From an uncultured Gemella sp. (lineage in GTDB: Bacteria > Bacillota > Bacilli > Staphylococcales > Gemellaceae): a DNA stretch of 9,796 bases. The first letter of the stretch is position 1. Each line of letters begins with the position of its first letter. The stretch spans positions 1 to 9,796 of the forward strand of contig CALHQV010000279.1 of assembly GCA_938038035.1 (NCBI GenBank). Reading direction: 5' to 3'. Of the stretch, positions 1 through 7,450 are shown one piece after another. A program made the position numbers and the translations under genes. The notes under the pieces were generated by a model, which made no database searches, was not told the DNA's origin, and saw nothing but the letters and a program-made list of their open reading frames with translations.

Positions 1-20
1 ATAAATTAAAATAAAATTTT

Positions 21-87
21 GGATAGAGGTTATTATAGAGAAAGTTTAAAATCTATTTTGTAAAGTTCTCTCTCATAATCTCTATTC
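21..87 (+). promoter_or_regulatory. Long imperfect hairpin in the selB leader
   Basis: Bases 21-33 pair with 75-87 over 13 consecutive positions. Two of these are G-U wobbles with the G on the 5' side, so the stem is fully paired only in RNA read from the + strand. After a 3x3 internal loop, 37-42 pair with 66-71, and a weak A/T tip (48-51 with 56-59) can close the top. There is no T-run after the stem, so it does not look like an intrinsic terminator. It lies 25 bases before the selB start. A leader element controlling the sel operon is possible; the E. coli selAB mRNA is known to carry a SECIS-like leader structure. The function here is inference. Confidence 0.45.
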
Positions 88-112
88 TTAATATAGTGTA
101 AAGGTGAAATAT

Positions 113-1996
113 ATGAATAACAATGTAATTATTGGTACGGCAGGGCATATCGATCACGGCAAAACTACGTTGATTAAGGTTCTGAGCGGAATTGAGACAG
201 ATACTACTCAAGAAGAAAAAGACAGAGGGATGTCTATTAACCTTGGATTCGCATATTTTGATCTACCGAGTGGAAAAAGATGCGGAGTTGTCGATGTTCC
301 TGGCCATGAGAGATTTATTAAAAATATGCTTGCTGGAGTTAGTGGTATAAACTTAGTTTTACTATTAGTTGATTCTAGAGAAGGAATCATGCCACAAACT
401 AAAGAACATATTGATATTTTAACGTTATTAGGGATAGAAAATTATATTATCGTAATGACGAAAATAGATTTAGTTGAAGAAGAATATAGAGAATTAGTAA
501 AAGAAGATATCCAAGAATTTATCTCAGGTACAGTTCTTGAAAATTCTCCAATAATTGAAGTTGACTCAATTAGTAAAAAAGGACTTGATACATTATTAGC
601 TACAATCGATAAGAAAACAGAAGATATCGCAGCTAAAAATGTTGAGAAAAATGCTAGAATTAACATCGACCGTTCATTCCAAGTAAAAGGATTTGGAACA
701 GTTGTAACAGGGACTCTTACAGAAGGTGTTATAAATGTAGGAGATGAATTAGTAATTTATCCAAAAGAAGTAAAAGCAAAAGTTAGAAATATTCAAGTTC
801 ACTCAAAAGATGTAGAAACTGCCTATGCAGGGCAAAGAACAGCTATAAACTTAGCGAATATTAAGTTTGATGATGTAAAACGTGGTGATACACTAGCTAC
901 TGCAGGTTCATTAACAAAAACGTACATGCTTGATACTGAAATCAAACTAATAAATGATGAAAGAGCCAATCTTGAATTATGGGATAGAGTACGTGTTTAT
1001 ATCGGTACTGAGGAAGTAATGGCGCGTGTTGTGCCACTTGGAACAGATTTATTAAAAGCTGGAGAAAGTAGTTTTGCGCAACTTCGACTTGAAGAAGAAA
1101 TTGCCGTTAAAAATTATGATAAATTTATTATCCGTACATACTCACCTATGATCACAATAGGTGGAGGGGTGATATTAGATGCTAGTCCTAAAAAACATAG
1201 TAGATTTAACGAAGAAATCTTAGAAAAACTGAAAGTTCAGCTTGAAGGTAATACAACTGATTTAATTGCTAACTATTTATTATCTCATACTGATTACTTG
1301 AATTCTAAAGAGAATATTTTAAAAGAACTGCAACTTCCTAAAGAAGAGATTGAGGAGTCGTTAACACAATTAGTAGAAAACACTACAATCTATGAAACAA
1401 AATTAGGTTATATTCATAAGAAAAAATATGATGAAGTTTTAGAAAAACTGAAGAAACTATTAAGTGACTATCACAATAGATATAAATTAAAAGTAGGAAT
1501 ACCTAAGATTGAAGTACTTTCTAAGTTTAAAATATCTCAAAAAGAAATGTTAGAGTTGTTAGATTTATTCATACTAAATAACGAAATTCGATTAGAGGGT
1601 AATTTAGTTGCGGAAAAAGATTTTGAAGTTAATTATGATAAGAAACAACTTGCAGAAAAAGAAAGAATAGAAAAAGCATTATTAGATGGAGGATTTACAC
1701 CTCCAAGTGTTAAAGAACTAACGAATGGTGAAAAACCAAAAGTTGAGTTGTTAGAATCTCTAATAGATAATACGGTAGTAAGGTTAGATGCTGATTTGGT
1801 TTTACATGAAAAAGTATTTAAAGATGCTGTCCAAAAAGTAGAGGCACATTGTAAGGAAAATAATCAAATCGGACTAGCAGAATTTAGAGATATGACAGGT
1901 TCTAGTAGAAAGTACTCTATGGCTATTTTAGAGTATATGGATAAAATTGGTATAACTAGACGTTTAGAAAATTATAGAGTTTTAGTTAAGAAATAA
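113..1996 (+). CDS. selB: Selenocysteine-specific translation elongation factor SelB
   Basis: SelB is a GTPase that brings selenocysteinyl-tRNA to the ribosome at UGA codons marked by a SECIS hairpin. This protein has 627 residues (E. coli SelB has about 614). Visible motifs are the P-loop GHIDHGKT (11-18), the switch I region RGMSINLGF, G3 DVPGHERF (61-68) and G4 TKID (116-119). An EF-Tu-like domain II follows, with KGFGTVVTGT (192-201). The C-terminal half is the winged-helix array that binds SECIS RNA, ending in the family signature SRKY...LEYMDKIGITRR (about 598-618). I chose the ATG at 113 because AAAGGTG at 100-106 is well placed for it; an in-frame GTG at 104 lies inside that binding site. 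It is the first gene of the cluster with the desulfurase and selA. No in-frame stop or frameshift is seen. Confidence 0.95.
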   Translation: MNNNVIIGTAGHIDHGKTTLIKVLSGIETDTTQEEKDRGMSINLGFAYFDLPSGKRCGVVDVPGHERFIKNMLAGVSGINLVLLLVDSREGIMPQTKEHIDILTLLGIENYIIVMTKIDLVEEEYRELVKEDIQEFISGTVLENSPIIEVDSISKKGLDTLLATIDKKTEDIAAKNVEKNARINIDRSFQVKGFGTVVTGTLTEGVINVGDELVIYPKEVKAKVRNIQVHSKDVETAYAGQRTAINLANIKFDDVKRGDTLATAGSLTKTYMLDTEIKLINDERANLELWDRVRVYIGTEEVMARVVPLGTDLLKAGESSFAQLRLEEEIAVKNYDKFIIRTYSPMITIGGGVILDASPKKHSRFNEEILEKLKVQLEGNTTDLIANYLLSHTDYLNSKENILKELQLPKEEIEESLTQLVENTTIYETKLGYIHKKKYDEVLEKLKKLLSDYHNRYKLKVGIPKIEVLSKFKISQKEMLELLDLFILNNEIRLEGNLVAEKDFEVNYDKKQLAEKERIEKALLDGGFTPPSVKELTNGEKPKVELLESLIDNTVVRLDADLVLHEKVFKDAVQKVEAHCKENNQIGLAEFRDMTGSSRKYSMAILEYMDKIGITRRLENYRVLVKK

Positions 1997-2002
1997 ATAT
2001 TG

Positions 2003-2035
2003 AAGGGAGCTAGGTTGTTTATAACTTAGACAGGG
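2003..2035 (+). promoter_or_regulatory. Intercistronic hairpin between selB and the desulfurase gene
   Basis: The 47-base gap after selB holds a Shine-Dalgarno-like AAGGGAG (2003-2009). A 7-bp stem follows (2010-2016 with 2023-2029, one G-U pair) with the loop GTTTAT. The AGGG at 2032-2035 after it serves the ATG at 2044. A tiny frame TTG TTT ATA ACT TAG (2015-2029) lies inside the hairpin after the first SD-like site. The structure could tune translation of the next gene or mark a processing site; this is inference from position alone. Confidence 0.3.
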
Positions 2036-2043
2036 TAAGTAAT

Positions 2044-3195
2044 ATGAGTTATTATTTTGATTACGGTGCGACATCACTAAAAAAACCAAAAGAAGTAGCT
2101 GATAAAGTCTATGAGGTATTGGCATCGGCAAAGTATGCTAATGCTTCAAGAGGTAGCTATTATGAAGCGAATAATGCATTCCGTGAAGTTTTTGAAGCGA
2201 GAAGTGACGTTGCAAAATTCTTCGGTATGAAGGAAGAAGATAGGGTTGTCTTTACTAGTAATTCTACAGAAAGCTTAAATATTGCGATTTTAGGATTATT
2301 AGAAAAAGAAGATCACGTTATTACGACTTCTATGGAGCATAATTCAGTTTTAAGACCGATATATTTAGCACATGAAACAATAGGCTGTGAATATACTATT
2401 GTTAAAGCTGGTAAAACAGGACTAATTGATTATAATGATTTAGAAAAAGCTATTAAACCTAATACTAAGATGATTGCTATTACACATAGTTCTAACGTAA
2501 CAGGAAGTATAGTGGATTTGGAAAAAGTTGCAGATATTTGTAAAAGACATAATATTATTTCAGTTGTAGATGCTTCTCAAACAGCAGGAGTAGTACCTAT
2601 TAATATGGATGAATTGGGAATAGATGTATTATGTTTTACTGGACACAAAAGTTTATATGGGCCACAAGGAATCGGTGGTCTATGCGTAAGACTTAAAGAA
2701 CCTGAAATCAAGAGATTTAAAGTCGGTGGAAGTGGTGTTAGAACATTCGATGAGAAACATCCTGGGGAATATCCACTACGTTTAGAAGCGGGTACTTTGA
2801 ATACTTCTGGAATCTTAGGTTTACATGAGGGAATAAAATATATAAATAAGCATGGAATTGAAAATCTTTATAAAAAACAAATTGACTTTGCGAATAGATT
2901 CTATAATGAATTAAAAGACTTAGAGTGTTTAGAGTTTTATGGAGATTTCACAAAAGATCGTACTGCGGTAGTAGCATTAAACTTCAAAGGAATATCAGCC
3001 TCAGATGTTGCAGATGTTCTTGCTGAGGAATATGATATTGCAGTTAGACCTGGAGCCCATTGTGCGCCTTTAATGCATGAAGTATTGGGTACAAAAGAAC
3101 AAGGGATAGTAAGGTTCTCATTCTCAAGTATGAATACAGACGAGGAAGTAGACTACGCTATTAACGCTATAAAAACATTAGCAAAAGAGATTTAG
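2044..3195 (+). CDS. Cysteine desulfurase / selenocysteine lyase-family PLP enzyme (class V aminotransferase fold)
   Basis: The protein has 383 residues and is a complete PLP-dependent class V aminotransferase of the NifS/SufS type. Such enzymes remove sulfur from cysteine or selenium from selenocysteine, leaving alanine and a persulfide or selenide. Seen are the PLP-stacking histidine in SMEHNSVL (H99), VVDASQ (D176, Q179), the Schiff-base lysine in FTGHKSLYGPQGIGG (K202), and a C-terminal RPGAHCAPL with the likely catalytic cysteine C340. It resembles the family typified by Enterococcus faecalis EF2568 (TIGR01977), described near selD and selenium-dependent enzymes; this match is from memory. 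It lies between selB and selA, 47 bp after the first and 10 bp before the second, so a role in supplying selenium for selenophosphate is likely. General sulfur transfer remains possible. The start is supported by AGGG at 2032-2035. Confidence 0.88.
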   Translation: MSYYFDYGATSLKKPKEVADKVYEVLASAKYANASRGSYYEANNAFREVFEARSDVAKFFGMKEEDRVVFTSNSTESLNIAILGLLEKEDHVITTSMEHNSVLRPIYLAHETIGCEYTIVKAGKTGLIDYNDLEKAIKPNTKMIAITHSSNVTGSIVDLEKVADICKRHNIISVVDASQTAGVVPINMDELGIDVLCFTGHKSLYGPQGIGGLCVRLKEPEIKRFKVGGSGVRTFDEKHPGEYPLRLEAGTLNTSGILGLHEGIKYINKHGIENLYKKQIDFANRFYNELKDLECLEFYGDFTKDRTAVVALNFKGISASDVADVLAEEYDIAVRPGAHCAPLMHEVLGTKEQGIVRFSFSSMNTDEEVDYAINAIKTLAKEI

Positions 3196-3205
3196 GAGAA
3201 ATATT

Positions 3206-4588
3206 ATGTCAAAACAATTATTATCACAAATTCCTGCAATAAATAAGATCTTATTATTAGATGAAGTGAAATCATTAATTCAAGAGTATAGTGAAGTTGC
3301 TGTAAAATCAGCGATAAAAAACTATATTGATGAAATCAAACAAGAAATACTAAACGAAGAATTGCATGAAGTTCCAAGTTTAGAGAATATTGTAGAAGTA
3401 GTAACACAAATAGTGAAAAATGAAGAAAAAAATTCTTTACGACGAGTTATTAATGCTACTGGAACAATTTTACACACAAATTTAGGGCGTAGTTTACTAA
3501 GCCAAAAGATTAAAGAAAACATTGAAAGTGTAGCATTTAACTATTCTAACCTTGAGTTTGATATTGATAATAAAAAACGCGGTAGCCGTTATGTTCATCT
3601 TATTGATATTATCAAAAAATTAACAGGTGCAGAAGACGTACTTGTAGTTAACAACAACGCAGCAGCGGTACTACTAACATTAAATACGCTAGTTAAAGAT
3701 AAAGAAATAGTAGTTTCTCGTGGAGAACTAGTAGAAATCGGTGGAGCATTTAGAATTCCTGAGATTATTAAATTAAGTGGTGGTACTCCTATTGAAGTAG
3801 GTACTACTAATAAAACGCACTTAAAAGACTACGAGAACGCAATTACTGATAACACAGGGGCGTTACTAAAAGTTCATACTAGTAATTATAAGATTGTAGG
3901 ATTCACTAAAGAAGTATCTAATGAAGAGATATCTTACCTTGCTCGTGAAAATGAACTAGTATCTATAAACGACTTAGGAAGCGGTCAGTTTGTCGATTTC
4001 TCTAGATTTGGCTTACCCTATGAACCAACTGTAAAAGAAGTTCTTGACAGTGGTATTGATATTGTAACATTTAGTGGTGATAAACTTCTTGGAGGGCCAC
4101 AGGCAGGTATTATCGTTGGTAAAAAAGAATATATAGAAAAAATGAAAAAGAACCAACTTACTCGCGCATTACGTGTGGATAAGATGACTTTAGCAGCTTT
4201 AGAAGCTACATTAAAATTATATCTAGATGAAAAAGAAGCGTTAGAACACATTCCTACATTACACATGATTTCATTATCAAAAGAACGCCTATTAGGTAAA
4301 GCAGATGTATTTAAAACTAGACTTAGCGATTTAGACTTCAAGATTACAATAGCTGAAGATAAAGCAGAAGTAGGTGGCGGAAGCTATCCAGCAAGTTACT
4401 TAGATAGTGTTGTAGTAAAATTAGAACATCCAAGATTAAGTGCGACAGATATTGAACGCCGTTTATTAGAAGTGGAAATTCCAATCATTACACGTATTAA
4501 AGATAATGAGCTTATCTTTGATATGAGAACACTTCGCACAAGAGAGTTTGACTTAGTAAAAGAAGCATTAATAGAAGTTGCGAAGTAA
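3206..4588 (+). CDS. selA: L-seryl-tRNA(Sec) selenium transferase (selenocysteine synthase) SelA
   Basis: SelA converts seryl-tRNA(Sec) to selenocysteinyl-tRNA(Sec), using selenophosphate and PLP. The protein has 460 residues, very near the 463 of E. coli SelA, so it appears complete. Motifs seen are NATGTILHTNLGR (83-95), VVNNNAAAVLL (147-157), SRGELVEIGGAFRIP (171-185), and the PLP lysine K293 in FSGDKLLGGPQAGII (289-303). The N-terminal helical part (1-75) matches the tRNA-binding region of the family. The ribosome binding site AGGAG (3194-3198) overlaps the stop codon of the preceding desulfurase gene, which indicates co-transcription and probably coupled translation. Its substrate tRNA (selC) and the selenophosphate synthetase (selD) are not in the window. 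Confidence 0.95.
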   Translation: MSKQLLSQIPAINKILLLDEVKSLIQEYSEVAVKSAIKNYIDEIKQEILNEELHEVPSLENIVEVVTQIVKNEEKNSLRRVINATGTILHTNLGRSLLSQKIKENIESVAFNYSNLEFDIDNKKRGSRYVHLIDIIKKLTGAEDVLVVNNNAAAVLLTLNTLVKDKEIVVSRGELVEIGGAFRIPEIIKLSGGTPIEVGTTNKTHLKDYENAITDNTGALLKVHTSNYKIVGFTKEVSNEEISYLARENELVSINDLGSGQFVDFSRFGLPYEPTVKEVLDSGIDIVTFSGDKLLGGPQAGIIVGKKEYIEKMKKNQLTRALRVDKMTLAALEATLKLYLDEKEALEHIPTLHMISLSKERLLGKADVFKTRLSDLDFKITIAEDKAEVGGGSYPASYLDSVVVKLEHPRLSATDIERRLLEVEIPIITRIKDNELIFDMRTLRTREFDLVKEALIEVAK

Positions 4589-4598
4589 AGACAGAATT

Positions 4599-4617
4599 TA
4601 AGTTGCAGTAAGTTGCA
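4599..4617 (+). repeat. Two tandem copies of TAAGTTGCA
   Basis: TAAGTTGCA occurs at 4599-4607 and again at 4609-4617, one base apart, in the gap between selA and the acetyltransferase gene. A 10-bp period would put both copies on the same face of the helix, which is compatible with a protein site. It may equally be a chance duplication. Confidence 0.3.
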
Positions 4618-4654
4618 CGTTAAATAATATTCGATAAAATCAGAAGGTGAGTAT

Positions 4655-5092
4655 ATGTTTAGGAAAATAAATACAGCAGATTCACAGGAAGTTGCAGAAA
4701 TCTGTAATGCAGCATTAGGTTACAATGTAGATGTTGAGAATGTAAAAAAACAAATAGAAAAACTAACTAATGATAAGAATCAACATATTATTATCGGTTA
4801 TGAAGATGAAAATACTAAGAAGATTATAGGATTCATTCACGCTCAAATGTATGAAAGTTTCTATAGTGATCTAGGATTAAATATTCTAGGACTCGCTGTT
4901 AATCCTGATTTTCAAGGTAGGGGAATAGGTAGAAAACTTATGAATAAGTTAGAAGAGTATGCCGTGGATAATAATATTAGCTTTATTAGGTTGAATTCTG
5001 CCTTGAAACGTGAAGAAGCGCATAAATTCTATGAACATATCGGATATACCTGTGATAAAGTTCAAAAAAGATTTATAAAGGTATTTAAATAA
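4655..5092 (+). CDS. GNAT-family N-acetyltransferase
   Basis: The protein has 145 residues and is a single-domain GNAT enzyme, which transfers an acetyl group from acetyl-CoA to an amine. Motif A, the acetyl-CoA pyrophosphate loop, is LAVNPDFQGRGIGRKLM (80-96) with QGRGIG at 87-92. The C-terminal segment EAHKFYEHIGYTCDKVQKRF (121-140) is the usual motif B region. The substrate cannot be read from the sequence. The ATG is preceded by AGAAGGTGA (4642-4650). It starts 66 bp after selA with no obvious terminator between them, so it may be read as the last gene of the sel transcript. Nothing in the protein itself ties it to selenium. Confidence 0.85.
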   Translation: MFRKINTADSQEVAEICNAALGYNVDVENVKKQIEKLTNDKNQHIIIGYEDENTKKIIGFIHAQMYESFYSDLGLNILGLAVNPDFQGRGIGRKLMNKLEEYAVDNNISFIRLNSALKREEAHKFYEHIGYTCDKVQKRFIKVFK

Positions 5093-5178
5093 AAGTGTTT
5101 AAACAGAAGTTTTGTCGTTTTAGCTTACTTTTAGAAAGTTTAAAATAAGATTTATATAATCAAATGAATGTTTTATTC

Positions 5179-5194
5179 CCTAGGAAATCCTTGG
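5179..5194. repeat. Short inverted repeat in the 5093-5312 gap
   Basis: CCTAGG and CCTTGG flank an AAAT loop and can form a 6-bp hairpin with one T-T mismatch. No T-run follows, so it is not a convincing terminator. The rest of the 220-bp gap (5093-5312) shows no gene and no RNA that I recognise. It holds this hairpin and, near its end, a possible promoter. Confidence 0.25.
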
Positions 5195-5250
5195 AGATAT
5201 TGATTAGGTTTGATTGTATGAATCTTTCTTTTTGATTAGTTTTCTTCAAC

Positions 5251-5279
5251 TTGTTTGTACAAAAAAAGTATGATAATAT
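5251..5279 (+). promoter_or_regulatory. Possible sigma-A promoter of the sugar cassette
   Basis: TTGTTT (5251-5256), a 17-bp spacer and TAATAT (5274-5279) make a fair -35/-10 pair ahead of the gene at 5313. An alternative is TTCAAC (5245-5250), 18 bp and TATGAT (5269-5274). The spacer carries a run of seven A's. A promoter is expected here, because the cassette starts after a 220-bp gap. Confidence 0.45.
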
Positions 5280-5312
5280 AAAGTAGACTTATATAAAGAA
5301 GAGGTAGAAGCT

Positions 5313-5876
5313 ATGGAGTATAGTAAAGAATACAATGAAATCGATGGATTGTTAGTTTTGTCAAGTCCACTTCACCACGATGATAGAGGATATTTTCTAG
5401 AAAATTGGAAGAAAAATGATTTAATAAAATTTGGAGTACCAGAAGAGTTCTTCAATAATGATCTGCAAAATAATGTTTCAGTGTCGAATAGAGGTACTCT
5501 AAGAGGTATGCATTGTCAAGGATGGGCGAAACTAATGACTGTTGCATGGGGAACTTTTAGAATGTGCTTTGTAGATTTACGCTGTGAATCTAGTACTTAT
5601 AAAAAGGTAATGTCTCTTGACGTGAAGCCTGGTATGGCAGTATTCGTTCCTGAAGGTGTTGCTAACGGTGCTCAATCGCTAGTAGATAATGGAATATTAA
5701 ATTATATCGTCACTGGTTATTATAATCCTACAGAAAAATATTTAGGGATTACTCCATTAGACTCGAAACTTAACTTACCCTGGGATATGACTACACCACC
5801 GATAATTTCAGAAAAAGATAAGGGAAGTCTATCTTATGATGAAGTGATAGCTATCATAGAAAGCGATGTGAAGTAA
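5313..5876 (+). CDS. dTDP-4-dehydrorhamnose 3,5-epimerase (RmlC)-like protein
   Basis: The 187-residue protein has the RmlC cupin layout; enzymes of this family epimerise C3 and C5 of nucleotide-linked 4-keto-6-deoxyhexoses. Seen are HHDDRGYFLENW (21-32), NVSVSNRGTLRGMHCQG (54-70) with the likely catalytic H67, a conserved lysine in AKLMTV (K73), FVDLR (86-90) with D88, and TGYYNPTEKYLGI (134-146) with the expected tyrosine pair. Its length is normal for the family. One difference is VPEGVANG (112-119), where most RmlC proteins have a histidine (AHG), so the substrate may not be classical dTDP-4-keto-rhamnose. GAGG at 5301-5304 supports the start. Its stop overlaps the next start (TAATG). No RmlA, RmlB or RmlD is present, so the sugar precursor must come from elsewhere. 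Confidence 0.8.
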   Translation: MEYSKEYNEIDGLLVLSSPLHHDDRGYFLENWKKNDLIKFGVPEEFFNNDLQNNVSVSNRGTLRGMHCQGWAKLMTVAWGTFRMCFVDLRCESSTYKKVMSLDVKPGMAVFVPEGVANGAQSLVDNGILNYIVTGYYNPTEKYLGITPLDSKLNLPWDMTTPPIISEKDKGSLSYDEVIAIIESDVK

Positions 5877-6655
5877 TGAAAAATATTGCTTTAATAGGAT
5901 CAACAGGTTCAATAGGTCAGGAAATATTTAATCAGTTATCTAAAAAAGATAATGTACGTATTGATACTTTTACTAGAAAAAATATAGAAGATTTATTAAA
6001 TAGTGAATATGATATTATTATCTGCGCAGCACCATCTTCGGGAAAGCTAAAAACAAATTTAGGACTTGATAATAGTGACAAAGATATAGAAAAATTATGT
6101 AAAGTAATCAAAGAAGTAAAAACAGAAAATTTTATTCTTATTTCATCGCAAGCTGCTATTAATGAAGAAGATAAACCATATGGGAAAGTTCAGAAAAGGG
6201 TGCTAGATAGTGTTCTAGTTCATCATAGTAATCACACTGTTTATTTAGTAGATACTTTGTATGGAACTAGTTTAAATAAAGGTTTCATTAGTGATATTAT
6301 TATGAATCAGTGGAGTTTCTTGTCTGATGAATTAATTCAAAAATTACCGGAACTAACGAATTATTATAAAAAGATAGAGAATACTAATCTTTGGGAAGGA
6401 TACATTGATTTACCAAAGGATATATTAGAAAAATTACCAAATATAGTAGACATTTATCCAGATGATAAAATTTTTCAGACTACTCCGATTTCTACATTAG
6501 CTAGAACCGTTGTAGAAAATATGGAAGTATCACAAGGGTTAAAAACTAGTATATCTGAGACTGAAGTATTTACAGGAAAACAGATTAAAGATCTCTATGA
6601 AAATCCAAACGAGAATGCATTTTTGGGTAAATATTTCATGAAACAAAAAATATAG
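5876..6655 (+). CDS. SDR-type NAD(P)-dependent nucleotide-sugar reductase/epimerase-like protein
   Basis: The 259-residue protein begins with a Rossmann fold: MKNIALIGSTGSIGQEIF with the dinucleotide loop GSTGSIG (8-14). It then shows YDIIICAAPSS (45-55), the serine strand FILISSQAA (86-94) and VYLVDTLYGTSL (122-133), as in extended SDR sugar epimerases and reductases. At the usual YxxxK site it reads PYGKVQK (101-107): the residue four after Y102 is glutamine, with lysines at 104 and 107. The catalytic motif is therefore altered or shifted by one. The ATG overlaps the TAA of the RmlC-like gene by one base, which suggests coupled translation and a joint pathway, such as epimerisation followed by 4-keto reduction. 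Exact substrate and activity are unknown. Confidence 0.65.
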   Translation: MKNIALIGSTGSIGQEIFNQLSKKDNVRIDTFTRKNIEDLLNSEYDIIICAAPSSGKLKTNLGLDNSDKDIEKLCKVIKEVKTENFILISSQAAINEEDKPYGKVQKRVLDSVLVHHSNHTVYLVDTLYGTSLNKGFISDIIMNQWSFLSDELIQKLPELTNYYKKIENTNLWEGYIDLPKDILEKLPNIVDIYPDDKIFQTTPISTLARTVVENMEVSQGLKTSISETEVFTGKQIKDLYENPNENAFLGKYFMKQKI

Positions 6656-6670
6656 GAAAGGAAATTTAGA

Positions 6671-7450
6671 ATGAAAGTTTATTATAACGATAGAGGATTC
6701 CAACTTGGTAATCTACTATTTCTATTAATGCAAGCACATAAAGATAGATTAGTTGGTATAGAAGAGAGCTATGTATTAAGAACAGGTTATTTTAAATTCG
6801 CACAAAGTTTCTTTCCAAAAATAGAACGACTATTTGGGAAAGCACAAGGTTGTGAACTTGAACCATTTGGATATTACCAAGTATCAGGGAAAGATTATGA
6901 TGCAGAGATATTGGACTCATTTTGTAGGGAATATCTTTTAGAAAGAACAGAAGAACTATCTAGCCAATTTGTCAATAAGAATATAACAATAGCGATTAGA
7001 AGAACAGACTTTTTAGATAGAGATAGAGCAGAGAAATATGGCTATGACGCGGTTAAGTATGTTGTCGATTGTTTAGAAATAATCAAAGAAAAAGAAGGTA
7101 ATATTTTCGATTTAACAATAAGAATAACTTCAGATGACACAACTTGGTGTAAAGAGGAATTAGCTCCAAAACTAAAAACATTATTCAATTTTACTAATGA
7201 AATAGTAGTAGAAGATCAGGAGATTCAAGATAATTTCTTACAATTATACGCAACAGATAAATACTTCATTACTCCAAATTCGACTTATGGATACTGGGTA
7301 GGATATGTGCTGAGAGTGAGCACGAGAAACGTTCAAACTTTCGCACCTAACTTCAATACAACACTAATCGAAAACGGACGACAAATAGCAGACACGAGAG
7401 ATTGGATATTGGTTGATGTGGATAGAAGTATGTATAAGGAAAATAATTAA
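6671..7450 (+). CDS. GT11-like (alpha-1,2-fucosyltransferase-type) glycosyltransferase
   Basis: The 259-residue protein lacks a signal peptide or membrane helix and probably acts in the cytoplasm. Family GT11 features can be followed in order: GFQLGNLLF (9-17) for the N-terminal donor-side loop, IAIRRTDF (107-114) in place of the usual HVRRGDY, TSDDTTW (153-159), and ATDKYFITPNSTYGYW (194-209) matching the D..I..NSTFSWW block. GT11 enzymes transfer fucose or related deoxy-sugars to glycans. The protein is shorter than typical members (about 290 residues), and the motif histidine is replaced by alanine or isoleucine, so it is a divergent member. The ribosome binding site AGGAAAGGA (6654-6662) overlaps the preceding stop. 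With the epimerase and the SDR protein it forms a cassette that probably prepares and adds a deoxy-sugar to a surface glycan (inference). Confidence 0.7.
   Translation: MKVYYNDRGFQLGNLLFLLMQAHKDRLVGIEESYVLRTGYFKFAQSFFPKIERLFGKAQGCELEPFGYYQVSGKDYDAEILDSFCREYLLERTEELSSQFVNKNITIAIRRTDFLDRDRAEKYGYDAVKYVVDCLEIIKEKEGNIFDLTIRITSDDTTWCKEELAPKLKTLFNFTNEIVVEDQEIQDNFLQLYATDKYFITPNSTYGYWVGYVLRVSTRNVQTFAPNFNTTLIENGRQIADTRDWILVDVDRSMYKENN

Noticed and set aside
1..103. tRNA-Sec (selC) upstream of selB
   Set aside because: The hairpin is a single long A/T-rich stem. There is no cloverleaf, TTC arm, TCA anticodon loop or CCA-ready acceptor stem.
104..112. GTG at 104 as the selB start, adding three residues
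   Set aside because: The GTG lies within the AAAGGTG ribosome binding site, whereas the ATG at 113 has the right spacing and gives the usual short N-terminus before the P-loop.
208..666. Minus-strand open frames within selB
   Set aside because: They lie wholly opposite a well-conserved gene, lack recognisable domains or binding sites, and are shadows of the coding frame.
3322..4341. Minus-strand open frames within selA
   Set aside because: These are antisense shadows of a conserved gene, with no RBS or domain support.
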